The notes: generated by a model from the letters alone, not told the origin. A DNA stretch of 64,000 nucleotides from Saposhnikovia divaricata (GCA_036435485.1 CM071594.1:201559716-201623715), one strand, 5' to 3'; positions 46,801-59,279 are shown, numbered from the stretch's first letter. A program made the numbers and translations.

Positions 46801-48887
46801 AGGGCGTATACATCTTATTAATCAAATATAGACCGGGAGTAATTATTCCTTGATATATCGAGATTACCTCGGAAGAAAATATTTAAGTAAATATTTTCTA
46901 TTATTCAGGCGACGAATACTATTTGAATATTCGGTCGAGATTATTTATTTAATGATCCTTACTTCAAATAATTATTTGAACGTAACTATTCAACGAATAA
47001 TATTTCTCAATATTCATTCAGAGTCGAATTGATTATCGACTATTATTTCGAATATTCTTCTAAAGATGAGACTATTAAATGAATATTAATTGGATATTCT
47101 TTTAGAATATTATTTTATTAAATAAATATTACTTTTGAATATTCATTTAAGATATTAAATACTTGATGAATATTATTTTAATATTCATCTGAAGCTTGAT
47201 TTAATTATCGAATATTATCTCGAATATTCCTTAAGGCTTGGATTACTAAATGAATATTACTTGATATTCATTTAGGATATTATTCATTAAATGAATATTA
47301 CTTTTGAATACTCATTTAAATTCCTAATTAATTATGAATATTACCTTAAATATTCTTTTCAGGTCTTATTAATTAATGAATATTGTTTTGAATATTTATT
47401 TAAATATTTATTTATTCAATAAATATTCTCCTGATATTTCTTCAGGGATTATTTTGAGAAATACTCTGATTAAAGATATTCTTTCATATTCCCAAATATT
47501 CTTTAAATATTTTAACTCAATAAATATTCTCTGGATATTTATTCCATACTTAGAATAATCTCGATAAGGTATATCTTCTTCGATTATTACAGAAAATATT
47601 TCGAAGTCATATTATTATTAATCTTATATCAAGAAGGGTTCTCAGACATCATTCTTCTTTGAGTCTATCTCCTTAATAATAAGGGAACCTTACTTGGAAA
47701 ATGTTATTTATCTTGTCGACTTCCCGGTCATAAAGTATTCCCTTCACCCGCAACTCGGGTGCTGTTGACTTATTAAGTCGTTGCATACCTTCTCATCTTT
47801 CGAGGGGTAAGATTACTGGAACAAGTTGATATCCGTTACCAAGTAATAACTTGGGAGTTATTGGTAAATTTTCCTTTCCAACTAGATACGACTACTTTGT
47901 GGAGTCTTATCAACAAGTATTATACTTGGGGAAAGGGGGACGAACGTTACATTCAGAATCATGAATTCTATTTGAACTAGGAGTCGTGTAAGAGGCCGAG
48001 TAGCTCCGGTCCATCCCCTTTGGCCCAACCGTTGGCCGGGGAGAGCTAGCAAGGCGGTATACAAGTAAAGCCGTCAGTTCTTCCTTCTACCGGTAGTAAA
48101 TCTAAATTGAGCTGTACGATCTCGACTGATCATCAAGATTGGAACAGCGGGCGCGGTGAATACTCCATCATTGGTTCATCATCCAAATTTATTTATTTCC
48201 TGCAACATGATTACTGTTGGCAGAGTTGGAAAAGGGTCATAACTGGAATTGCAACATTTTCTTGCAAGTTCCTCTTCTTAATAACAATAAGAATATCTCG
48301 CTTACTTTGATGTAGCAGATATTTCTACAAACAAATACTTTAAGTTACCTTGTAACTTCATCGTTCATATTATACTGGCATCATTTCCGTAAATGCCTGG
48401 CATATGGTTTGAAAGATACTTTTGAACTGTTATACATTATCGTTCAGTTATATATTATTGTTGGTGGGCTATTGCTCACCCTTGCTTTATTATTATATCA
48501 CAACAACAGCTAGACCAGATGACTCGCACAAGGCGCACTCGACGCGGGCGAGGACGATGAGACTACCAGAGCTGAAGAAGAAGCTATTGGTAGGGTATAT
48601 TTATTCTTTCAGTACCAAGAATATGGTATAGTATGACTTATGTAAATGGATGGCAAAGAGTATGTATTATATTGAAATTCTTTTGGTTTGTAAGAACTCA
48701 TAATGTGATTAATAAAAATTTGATTGTTACTCTGATTTCATCTCTGGGACTATAACGGGTGTGTTTTATATTGTTGTGTGGGTTATAGAGACGTAATTTA
48801 TTTTATGTTAAGGAAAGTTCAATTGTTGTGGACAGAATTGGAAACCGTAACCACCGGATCCCGGACCCCGGATCTGGGGGTGTTACA
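43803..48887 (+). repeat. 3' LTR of the nested element (5,085 bp)
   Basis: Same length and content as 33284-38368. Examples of differences: 45000 (AAACCATG against AAATCCGTG), 46575 (CACTACC against CACAACC) and 48005 (CTCC against CGCC). Confidence 0.9.
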
Positions 48888-48892
48888 CTGTC

Positions 48893-51574
48893 AATGATTC
48901 CTACAAGGGTTTCCTCAAGGCTGCACACTATCTTGGCAAGGGAGTCAAAACTGAAGTCAACAAGGTGAGTGACAAGACAGCCACTTCAGTAGAAGAGATC
49001 AAGAGGGCCTTTGATGCCAAATTTCCTCAACTAGACAGTGTGGTCAAAGATATCAGACACTGCAACACCACCTGCACCAAGATGGATAATAGTCTAGCTC
49101 TCCTTAAAGATACAGTCACAGGTCTAGGAAGCAAATTTCAAATTCTATCTGATCAGACTACAGATGCCAATGCCATGCTTAGGACACTCTTTGCAAATCA
49201 ATATGGAGACAAGCTGGTAACTGAGGTTCCTGTGCATGAGCTGTCTAGATTTGAAGTGCAGAGACTTAAAGAACAATCCCTGTCTGGCTTCAAATCTACT
49301 GCATTATTCAGTAAGGTAGATGCACTTGAAAAGGAGGTAGCTACTCTCACTCAGTCCAATGCTCATCTTACAGACAAGGTACAAACTCTAACTGAGCAGT
49401 TGAACACTCAAGCCACCACCACAGCTGATGTTCTTCTGCATCAACAATCAATGTTGTCTGCAATGATGAAGCACATGGGTCTCCCTCTATCTGAAGAATC
49501 TTCAACTCCAAAGGTCAATACTACAGCCTCTGTGCCTGACAACAAGCCTAAGGGGGAGAAAAGGACATCAAGGAACTCTAATACAAAGGGGGAGAAACCA
49601 CCAGTAAAGGGCATCAAAATCACTGAAGGTGATCATCAAAGAAATTCAAAATCTCTAATTCATGTGCCTGGCAAAGGAAAAGACAAAATTGATGAGCCTC
49701 CTACTTCTCTGCCAGTTGTCACTCTACCAACTGTGCACATCACTACTTCTAGTGGTCAAAAGCAAACTATCACAACCACAGTTGTTGCAGGGAGTATGCC
49801 ATCTGATAAACCTTCACTCTCCATATCTAAAAGTGCCAAGCCTGTAGAAGTGAAGGTGGTCACTGAGGCCAAGCTACAAGAAATTGCAAACTCAAATGTT
49901 TATCATGATGATGCATTCTTGGAGTTTCTGAAAGTCTCAAGAGAACAGGCTGGTGACACTCAATTGTATCTAAGGAGCTTGAAGGATCAGATCGATTACT
50001 TCACTGTGGTACCTAGAAAAGTTAATAGCTCATGGCTCAAGGAAGTAATGATGGTAGCAAAATCCAGAATCTGGCATCTAACCTACAAAACTCTACATGC
50101 CCTGAAACATTCAGAGATAGATGCACTGATAGAGCTCATAGAGAAGAGGAATGTAAATGGAAACAATAAGAGTCTGTATGATGACTTGAGGAATGGCCAA
50201 CCTTCAAGGCTGCCAGAAGTGATTAAGAAGCCATGGACCATTATCTATCAGTCTGGCACCAGAATTGAAGAGATTAAACAATTGGTCATTCCAAATGATC
50301 TCACCTCTCGAAATCACAGACTCATTATTGCCATCATTGATCTACTGCAAAAGAAAAAGGGGACAAGTACTGCTGAAGAGATAGAGGCACTGCACATTCT
50401 CAGATCATTCATTGCAACTGGTGTAATTCCAGAAATGGCCAAGCCAAGGAGGAATAAGGATGATGAAGATGAAGACAAGAGTGATGGGAGGAAAAGTCAT
50501 CATAGGAGTGATAAGGGGGATGAGGATAAGAAGAAGAAGAAAGACAGCAAGGATAAGAAGGATGATGACCAAGGCAAAGTCTATGAGAGGAAGAATGGAA
50601 AACAGCAAGCCTTAGGCATTGCTAGCAGTAATCTCACCATAACACAAGACTCTAAGTCTAGGGTGAATGTTGTTAGTAATGACCTACCAAAATCTAATCC
50701 CATGGCTTCTGCAACTGTTTTACCACCTCAAGAAGAGAAGAAGATTCAAGTCAAGAAACCATCTGTACATTTCAAAAAGCATACTGCTAATGGAATACTA
50801 CAATGGTCCACAAACAAAGGTCACATGCTACTGCCAGGCAACCATGTCAAAAGGATCAAATTCAAACAAGCTGCAAGGAAACCAAAGCTATCCAAGTCAA
50901 GGACTCTGACAATCTATCTAGGCTTAAAACTCCAACCACTAGATGAAGATTTTGATGAAGACCAACTGCAATTCTTACAAGCTCAAAGAATCTATCATGT
51001 TGCCATTGTTGATAACTGCCTTGAGATCAAATATACTGATGGAAGGGAGGAGAAATTCAAACAAGGAGGATGTCAACACTGGGGCAAACTACATGATATA
51101 GAAAGAATCATTGCATTGTTGAGCTCAGAAGATAAAGTGGGAAGAGTATGGAAGCTGGAGCTAATTGATTTTGTGAAGATGAAGAGAGATCATAAGGAGA
51201 AAATCAGAAAAGAGTGTATTGAGAAATGGCTAGCAAGGGAGAAAGAAATTGAGAGACTGGAGATTGAAGCAGAAAAGCTAAGGGCAAAGGGATTGTGTAG
51301 AGTTCAGTTTAACCCCTATGTGGTGAAGTATAGGAGGAGAAATGGGGATCAGGTCCACATCAGAATGAATCTACTCAACCACTATCCTGTAAACATTCTG
51401 AAACCAGTACTTGAAGATTTCAAAGACTCAATTTTGCTTGAGGAACTGGATGCTATGACAGAAATATTAGAAGCTATGGATGAGCATACAAGGAAGGAGA
51501 AAGAAAGAAGACAGAAAGCATATGATGATTTGCAAGCCAAAGCTATGGAAAGGGAAACTAATGACAATGGTTAG
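48893..51574 (+). pseudogene. Copia post-pol ORF3, second part
   Basis: Directly after the target-site copy the frame continues in the same phase as the one interrupted at 33283, giving 894 further codons including the stop. It starts with a coiled-coil region (VEEIKRAFDAKFPQLDSVV onward), then a Thr/Ser-rich linker, a structured part around 49870-50430, a very charged Lys/Asp/Glu stretch (about 50450-50600), and a C-terminal domain with LQFLQAQRIYHVAIVDNCLE and a long charged helix. There is no zinc finger, catalytic motif or membrane segment that I recognise. Together the two parts are about 1,590 codons without a stop. The ORF ends 160 bp before the 3' LTR. A downstream GTG at 48965 is not a credible start. 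Confidence 0.65.
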
Positions 51575-51733
51575 TACTTCATTATAGGCTGTAAGATTAC
51601 TCACCCTGTAGTTCTATTCACATTGCTGATCAAAATTCATACATGTACTGTCAAGTTTTATCTTTATGTATGTTAGGCTTGTTATCAGACATGAAATTGT
51701 GACTAAGGGTCTTACTCACAATTTGGGGGAGAT
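51575..51733 (+). other. 3' UTR and polypurine tract of the copia element
   Basis: Short untranslated end. TTTGGGGGAGAT (51722-51733) abuts the LTR and serves as plus-strand primer. Confidence 0.75.
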
Positions 51734-53023
51734 TGTTGGTCACAGAGGCATGCCTGAATACATTTAATAACAAGCCTAAGTACGTGTAATGCTATGCATT
51801 ACCTACATGACCTCTTAACTGAGGGAACCTCTAGTTGTAGAGTTTCTATTTGTTCTGTACTTGTAATAGGCATCAAATTCTAGTTGTGTTACTGTAATTA
51901 TAAAGTTAAGAATAATGCTTGAAAGAAGTTCCAAGGTTCATGCCTCAAGCAAGGAGATAAAGACTGCCAAATAATCACAGTTGGGATTTGAAGAAAAGAA
52001 GAATTTGCCTAAGTACCAATTCGAGAAGTACATTTGTCTATTCGAGAAGTCTAGCATTCTAGAAGTCAGAGATTCGATATCTCAGAAGACACTATTCGAT
52101 ATCTCTGAATACACTGTTCGATATCTCAGAGATTCGATATGTCTATCACTCTATTCGAGAACTCATGGAGTCAACAAGTCAGAGCATCATTCGAGTTCTC
52201 TAAGAGTCAACAAGTCAATGATCTATTCGATATCTCAAGGACTAAAGAAGCTATTCGACATCTCAGGGATTCGATATGTCAAAATGCTCTATTCGATATC
52301 TCAAGGAGTCCCAGAGAAAAGAGCTATTCGAGAAGTGATTCGATATGTAAATATAACACTATTCGAGAACTCAGAGTTATCGATTAAGTCAATTCGAGTT
52401 CTCGAATCAATCACTTAGCCACTTCTCGAATACATTCTTGGAGACAAAATACAGAAGAATTGTACAAGTCAGAAACCTGCAACAAGCCAAGACGCTTTAT
52501 TTGACTATGTACTATGAAGCAGATTGGAAAGCTTACAAAGAAGCTTGGAGAGATAAGACAAAGGGACAAGGAGCTAAAGAAGTGGATCTGAACAGGCTTT
52601 GCAAAGTCAAATCTGTAACCGTTTGGACTCTTACTCAAATAAGATAGACAGACTGGAAAGTATTTTGTTTACCTACCTTATTTGTAGTAAGTAGGTGTAT
52701 CCATGTCTATAAGGATACAGCCTCACTTCCTTAGCTACAGAGAGATAGTGTGTGATAAGTTTTTCAATATACATCTCAAGAAATATCTCTCTAAGAAAAA
52801 CGAAGCTGAGAATACTACTATTTGTATTCACAGATTGTAGCAAAATCTTTATTTAATAAAATATTAGATTAAAGTGATATTGTGTTGCGTTTGTCTTTGT
52901 TATCTGTTCTTACATATTTTACACTTTCAACACATATCTTGCTTCAAAGATTCAAGAACGAAGAAAAGTTCAAGAATCCATTCACCCCCCTCTGTATTCT
53001 TTTACTGTATTCAATACTCAACA
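51734..53023 (+). repeat. 3' LTR of the copia element (1,290 bp)
   Basis: Matches 23675-24983 with about 1.5% differences by eye. One copy of a 12-bp CGATATCTCATT unit is missing relative to the 5' LTR. Confidence 0.9.
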
Positions 53024-53210
53024 CTAACTTATAACCCGTGCAATGCACGACTTCTTTTTTATTATCTATAATTATATATATATATATTTTTAATTTTATA
53101 TGTTATGAATTTACATATCAAATTGTTGTTAAAAAATTGATATATATATATATATATATATACATATAATTTTACACATTCGATTTAATATTTGTACTAT
53201 ATTTTAAATT

Positions 53211-53253
<43 letters not shown>

Positions 53254-53861
53254 ACACATTCGATTTAAAATTTGTACTCCATCTTAATTCTTACAATTTG
53301 ATTTGGACGATTTTACAGCCCACGTGAATTTAACAAAATAATCTTTAATTTAGTGAAGGTTTAACAATTATTTTCCAATTATTTTGCTCTTGAGATTCTG
53401 AGTGTCCATTTGAATAGTAATTATTAAATCATCATTAAATTAATTTATAAGTTTCGCGTGGATTGTAAAATCATCCAAATCTGATTTCTAAATCTCAAGA
53501 TAGACTTCAAATAGTAAATATGGATTTTATTTAATACTAATAAAAAATAATTAAAATTCAATTCTAATACAACCTTTTTTTAATTATATCCTTTTCGGAT
53601 TATAATTTTCGTTTTAAAATTCAATTCCAATACAACTTTTTTTAATTATATCCTTTTTGGATTATAATTTTTTTTTTCAAATTCACTTCTAATGCAATCT
53701 TTTCTAATTATATCCTTTTTAGATTATAATTTTCTCTTTTAATATGACATAATCTTGATCGCCTATTTTTAAAATATTAGATTTGACGGTTGAGATTATT
53801 TTGGTAGTATAGTGACCAAAATTATGGATAAGATCTCTTTTATGCTTATTATATATAAGGA
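53024..53861 (-). mobile_element. Short minus-strand Helitron (B2) hit by the copia element
   Basis: On the minus strand it begins A|TCCTTATATATAATAAGC (TC at 53861) and ends with hairpin CGTGCATTGCACG and ATAAGTTAG, where CTAG has changed to TTAG. The flanks (AAGTAAAATATA on the left of the copia, TATAATAAAAGTTAGG after 53861) rejoin to the uninterrupted sequence seen in the related minus-strand copies near 61030 and 63060. It contains (TA)n runs and repeated AATTATATCCTTTT. No genes. Confidence 0.6.
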
Positions 53862-55022
53862 TATAATAAAAGTTAGGGTTTTGGTCTTAACGAGAGAGCG
53901 GCTTAATAGCAATACCCGTGTTTAACGAGAAAGCGGTTTATTAGAGAATATTATATATGTTAAATATTAAAATTTAATATTGATGATATAATAGAAGATA
54001 AATATATTTTGAATTTATTTAGGATTTTAGGATTTTAAATATTAATAACTAAAAACTATTTTTTAACATATTAGAAGCATAATACGTCTTCAAATTTATA
54101 GAGAATAAGAGTTTGAATTTATACGGAAAACATATAATTAAAAGTTTTATTCGAAGTATAATAAGTGTTTGTAAGACGTATAATTAAGAGTTTTGTTGTA
54201 AGTAAAATAGAAGTTCTAATTTGTAAAGAATAAGAGTTTGAATTTATAGAAAATACATATAATTAAAAAAATTATTAGAGGTAGAAAAGATGTTTGAATA
54301 TATACAGAATACATATAATAAAAAATTTTATTGGAAGTAGAATACGATAACGGTGGAGACATCTTATACGATTTTTTAAAACTATAGATCTTCTTTCCTA
54401 GAAATCCTTTATTTTAACTTTTTTATATAAATTAATTATACATGCATTAGAAAAATATATCCATAAATTCAATATTAGTCACGCAACGAAAAGTCTTCGT
54501 ATTTTAAAAAAATTGATGTGTTAACATAACGGAGAGACATTCTCATGCGAAAGTTGTAAATAAATACATGAATATCTATAATATACAGAAAATATAATAT
54601 GTATTTTCATCTTTTGAAACTCCATGAATATTAGAAAGTTTAAAGCATGTAAAAATTAGAATTTACTCTCTTTCAATGTTTTAATTTTTAAGGAAAAAAT
54701 GATATTTTATAAGATAAGTGTCATCAATAATAATGAAGTTAGTATTTCAATTCCAAATAAGAGCGGTTCAAAATGTGTTTAACGGGAAGACGGCTCACTA
54801 GAAAAGATTGTATTAACTATTAGAATTTGATACTGATATCATATTTTTTTTTCTAATTTTAGGGTTCGATTTTTTTGAATAAAATTTTTCATAAAATCTT
54901 TATTATAATATATATTAAAGTTGGGATTTCGATAATATTGATAATATAATATAACGTAAATATGTATTGAACTTTTTTAAAAAAATTGTAACGCCGCCGC
55001 GAAGCGCGGCTTTATCTACTAG
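53862..55022 (+). mobile_element. 3' part of Helitron Z/W
   Basis: Resumes the Helitron body (TTTTGGTCTTAACGAGAGAG, then units with GAAGTAGAATA) and ends with hairpin GCCGCG-AAG-CGCGGC (54996-55010) and CTAG at 55019-55022, followed by T. No coding frame. Confidence 0.65.
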
Positions 55023-55746
55023 TTTACTAATAAGGCACAAAAATATATTTTTAGAAAAATTAAAAAAACGTGTTAAAATCCAAATTCAGTTAAATTATAT
55101 GTAATTTAAATAATATAAAAAATAACATCTTTTATAGTATTATAAACATTTTCAATTATATCCCAACTATTATAAGCAAAACAAGTTATATTCGATTGGT
55201 TGAGTAGTTGGTTAACGCCATCCAAAAAAATTGTTAACACCTGACTAAAAATAATATGTTTAAAAAGTTATATAAAATATAAATTTATTTATTATAAATA
55301 ACAAAATTTACCAATAAGGCACAAAAATATATATTTAGAAAATAAAAAAAAACTATTAAAAATTCAGTTAAATTATATATGATACATTAAAAATAGAAAC
55401 TCACATGTTTTATTGAACTATAAACGTTTTCAATTATATCCCGATTAGAAATATCGTCCGCACACATTTCTTCCTACAATTCTTTCTTCTACAATTTTAG
55501 GTTACACTAAATAATTTTTTTAAAATTCCTATTGAATTCTTAAGATATTTAACAATAAATTTAAAAATAACGTTAAATTAATGATATTTATTTATGCCAT
55601 AAAATTAAGTATAGAACATATTTAAATTTAAAATTAATAATAAAATTTATTAAAATAAATAAAATTTTATATTAAATCAAATAATTTATATATTAATTCA
55701 AATAATAATATATGATAGTCCGTGTTTTACACGGGTTATAGGCTAG
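55023..55746 (+). mobile_element. Right part of family D Helitron
   Basis: Two more ATAAGCAAAACAAG units, then AT-rich sequence and a 3' end: hairpin CCGTGT-TTT-ACACGG (55720-55734), GTTATAGG, CTAG at 55743-55746 and T. This closes the Helitron that starts near 3.8 kb. Confidence 0.6.
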
Positions 55747-56483
55747 TAGTAATTACTTTCCGTCCATTTTTAAATTTTTTATTTATTTTTTAAAGCATAT
55801 AAAAATCATAATTTTAAAAATAATATTTCAATATTTTAAAATAGAAGTATAACTAAATATGTGTAAAAACTTAAAAGAATAACCAAAATTCTACCATTTG
55901 AATAATATATCACTAAGTGAAAAATAAAAAAGATACAGTTACCACCTACTCATCATTGTTATTGAAATCGCCCGATTTCTGAAAAATCGTCGATAAATCG
56001 GTCAAAAATCTGTCAAAATTTTGGAATCGATTCAGCTGATTTTGCAAAAATTACCAATAAATCATCGATTTTTCAACTAAATCATTCAATAAATCGTAAA
56101 TCGGTACCTCAACCGAATAACGATTTCCGAAATTTGCAACACGGCTTACTCTTTGAAAAATTTTGAAACTTGTAATTCACTCATATATAGGGTCCGCTTG
56201 GAATATAACTTATAACTTATAACTTAAATTGGATAAAGGTCATATAAGTGTATAAGTGAATTATAAATTATTTTGGTATTTCGATAATTTTAGTTATAAG
56301 TTGGGAATTTATTTGGTAAATTAGAACTTATGAGTTGGGATTTTTATTTTTAAAAAGTTAATTTTAATACGATAATGTAAAATGAAAATATTGAAATACA
56401 GAATATTTAACGAAAAAAATTACTAAAAACAATACAACATTTACGTAAAAAGAAATAATGAAATCAAAAACTCTGTCTGTATA
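55747..56483. other. AT-rich intergenic DNA with a possible hAT-like MITE end
   Basis: No gene seen. 55970-56150 is rich in AAATCG/CGATTT repeats. From about 56190 (GGGTCCGCTTGGAATATAAC, then repeated ATAACTTATAACTTA) the sequence resembles the start of common plant MITEs. A possible matching end (TTTGCCAAACAAGCAC) lies near 59905. If both belong together, the Helitron and MITE in between are later insertions. Confidence 0.35.
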
Positions 56484-58717
56484 TCTATACTATTATATAA
56501 AAGCCGAAGCATTAAAAGTTTGATCGATCGGTCGGTCGGTACGGTACCTATTGATTTTATTTATTTACCCTTACTCAATTACATATAAAATTCATCCTAC
56601 TAACTAATCAATTTCTTTTCAAGTTAAATATATTATATTTTATATTGTCCAATAACTAAATAATTTCATTTTTCAGGTAAAATACAATATCTTTTATATT
56701 TTATCTAACTAAAATTTCTCCTTTATTAATCAATTTCCCTTTTCAGATTAAACATATTACCTTTTCTATTTTTCAATAACTAAATAATTTAACTTTTCAA
56801 ATAAAATACAATATCTTTTACATTTTATCTAACTAAAATTTCTCCTTTTTTAAAAACATCACAAACAATTTTGTTTAATAAAATAACATAATTATATTAT
56901 AATTACTATTAACTAATCAATTACCTTTTTTAGTCAAAATACGTTACCTTTTTTCTTTTCTCTAACTAAAATCTCTCTTTTTCCAATTATATCATGGACG
57001 GTTACTTTTTCAGCCAAAACACGTTACTTTTTTCTTTTCTCTTACTAAAACCTCTCTTTTTCCAATTATATAACGGGAGTTTCTATTTAATAAAAATAAA
57101 ATATTAATATTATAATACTAATAATTAACTTATTAACTTTTTAGCTAAAACGTATCATCTTTTCTATTTTTTCTAATCAAATTCCATTTTTTCTTCTAAA
57201 AATATCACAGGCAACATTCATTTCTCATTTTCTAAAATTTATGAGCAATTTTATTTGGTAAAATAACATAATTAAATTATTGTTACTATAAACTAATCAA
57301 TTACCTTTTTCACATAAATCAATTTCTCCTTTTTAAAAAGATTACGAGCAATTTTGTTTAATAAAGTAACATAATTATATTATAATTTCTATTAACTAAT
57401 CAATTACCTTTTTCACTCAAAACACGTTACTTTTTTTTTTTTCAAACTAAAATATCTCTTTTTCCAATTATATCATGGATGGTGGTTACCTTTTCCAGCC
57501 AAAATACGTTACTTTTTCTCTTTTCTCTTACTAAAACATCTCTTTTTCCAATTATATCACGAACAATTCTATTTAATAAAAATAAAATAATAAAATAATT
57601 ATACTAATAATTACTCCCTCCATCCCTCGTGGTTGTTTACATTGGGTTTTTTCATGGAGACCAAGAATTATAATTAAAATAAGTGAAGTAGTGGGTGTAA
57701 TAATAATTTTATTGTTAAAATAAGTGAAGTAGTGGGTGTAATAGTGTAAAGTGTTGAAAAAGTGGAATGAAGTAGTGGATGTAATAATGTATTTTATTGT
57801 TAAAAGTTACTATTTAAAGTATGTAAAGAAATGAGAGGGACGTTCCAAAATAAAAACTGTAAAGAAATGAGAGAGACGGAGGGAGTAATCGATTACCTTC
57901 TCAGCTAAAACGTATCATCTTTTTAATTTTTACTAATTAAATTCCCTTTTTTGTAAAAATATCACGGGCAACATTAATTTCTCATTTTTAAAAACCATGA
58001 ATAATTTTATTTTGTAAAATAACATAATTAAATTAAAATTACTATAAACTAATCAATTACCTTTTTCACATAAATCATGTCATCTTTTTAATTTTCACGT
58101 TACCTTTCTATTTTTTTAACTAAAATCTCTCTTTTTCCAATTATATCACGGGCGGTTGTATTTAATACAATATACTAATAATATTATAATATTAATAATT
58201 AACCGATTACCTTTTTCGTATCATCTTTTCTATATTTTCTAAATAAAATCTCTCTTTTAAAGAAATATCACGGACAATATTAATTTATCCTTTTCTAAAA
58301 ACATTACGAGTAATTGTATTTAGTAAAATAACGTGATTAAATTATAATTACAATAAACTAATCAATTACCTTTTTGACCTAGAACATGTTACATTTTTAA
58401 TTTTCTAACAAAATACTCTTTTTTTGAAATCATATCACGAGCATTCTATTTAATAAAATAAAATAATAATTTTATAATTACTAATAATTAACCGATTACC
58501 TTTTTCAACTAAAATCTATCATCTTTTCTATATTTTCTAACTAAAATCCCTTATTCTCTAGAAATATCACGGATAACAATTTTATAATTATTATCAAATC
58601 ATCTCATATAAAAATTTCAGCCTAAAAAATTCATGTTTTAAAAAATTAATTTAAATTAATGAAAGAAATTCATATAATATTAAAAAAAATCCGTGCATCG
58701 CACGGGGTTTAAGCTAG
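56484..58717 (+). mobile_element. Complete non-autonomous Helitron, 2,234 bp
   Basis: Starts A|TCTATACTATTATATAAAAG (TC at 56484) and ends with the perfect hairpin CCGTGC-ATC-GCACGG (58691-58705), GGTTTAAG and CTAG at 58714-58717 before T. These are the standard plant Helitron ends, with insertion between A and T. The interior is a series of diverged units of about 200 bp (AATCAATTACCTTTTTCA, AATCTCTCTTTTTCCAATTA, TATCACGG). No Rep/helicase coding sequence is present. Confidence 0.8.
57614..57885. mobile_element. Stowaway MITE, 272 bp
   Basis: CTCCCTCCATCCC at the left and its complement (GACGGAGGGAG) at the right, flanked by TA on both sides, identify a Tc1/mariner-type Stowaway MITE. It lies inside the Helitron 56484-58717. 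It has an internal tandem duplication around GTGAAGTAGTGGGTGTAAT. Confidence 0.85.
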
Positions 58718-58731
58718 TATATATGTATGTA

Positions 58732-59111
58732 GGGTCTTGTTCTAATAGAAACTAACTTAGAATAGAAACTGGAAACTAAACCTAAATTAAATATTTCAAG
58801 CTAATCTAATGACCAAATTAGGGGTACTCCAATACAAAAAACGTTTAAAATTATTGTCTCTATTCGACAAAAATATAAAAAAAATAAAAAAAAATTTTAA
58901 AAAAAAGTTACTGTTCACGTGATGACGTGGCACGTGAACAGTAACTTTTAAAATTTTTTTTTTTTTATATTTTTGTTGAATAGAGCCAAGAATTTTAAAC
59001 GTTTTTTGTGAAGGTGCCCCTAGCGGGGCCATTAAAATAAATGAAATATAATTTATTTAGTGTAGGTTTCTAGTTTCTATTCTAAGGTTGGTTTCTATTT
59101 GAACGCTAGCC
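58732..59111. mobile_element. Mutator-like MITE, 380 bp
   Basis: Flanked by TATGTATGTA at 58722-58731 and 59112-59121. The ends are long imperfect inverted repeats (GGGTCTTGTTCTAATAGAAA at the left, its complement near GGCTAGCGTTCAAATAGAAA at the right) with AGAATAGAAACT conserved. The centre reads CACGTGATGACGTGGCACGT. The right half shares GGTGCCCCT(G/A)GCGGGGCC with the MITE at 22411, so the two are related. Confidence 0.75.
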
Positions 59112-59177
59112 TATGTATGTATAGCATCACGAGAGATTCACATACCCCAATTGATAAATCAAAATGGAGAGAATTGG

Positions 59178-59279
<102 letters not shown>

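Larger units (their letters stand above)
33284..48887 (+). mobile_element. Non-autonomous Tekay-type LTR element with decayed interior, 15.6 kb
   Basis: Two LTRs of exactly 5,085 bp with about 14 visible differences, a perfect 5 bp target duplication, a tRNA-Met PBS and a purine tract mark a recent insertion. The 5.4 kb interior has no long frame. Its LTR ends (TGTAAGAACCC, GGGGGTGTTACA), PBS surroundings and 37 bases at the purine tract match the Tekay element at 6506-19739. It has most likely moved with enzymes from such a relative. Confidence 0.88.
23675..53023 (+). mobile_element. Ty1/copia element (SIRE/Maximus type) with long extra ORF, 29.3 kb including a nested element
   Basis: LTRs at 23675-24983 and 51734-53023, 5 bp target duplication, tRNA-Met PBS, gag-protease-integrase-RT-RNase H order (integrase before RT, the copia arrangement) and a further large ORF after pol, as in the SIRE/Maximus lineage. 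Without the insert at 33284-48887 the element would be about 13.7 kb. Pol carries three frameshifts and one in-frame stop. Confidence 0.9.
6205..55022 (+). mobile_element. Helitron Z, outer frame of the nest (pieces 6205-6210, about 21485-23669 and 53862-55022)
   Basis: The left edge is A followed by TC at 6205. The right edge is a hairpin GCCGCG-AAG-CGCGGC followed by CTAG (55019-55022) and T. Joining the flanks across the span restores an uninterrupted family D unit, which is strong evidence that 6205 and 55022 are the two ends of one insertion. The Helitron itself is only about 3 kb of non-coding, AT-rich sequence. The rest of the span is later insertions. No Rep/helicase fragment is visible, so it is non-autonomous. 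A second 5' start at 22383 means two related Helitrons may be fused here. Confidence 0.5.

Noticed and set aside
31187..51574. Reading the copia ORF3 as an envelope gene
   Set aside because: No signal peptide, cleavage site or membrane segment is visible in either part.
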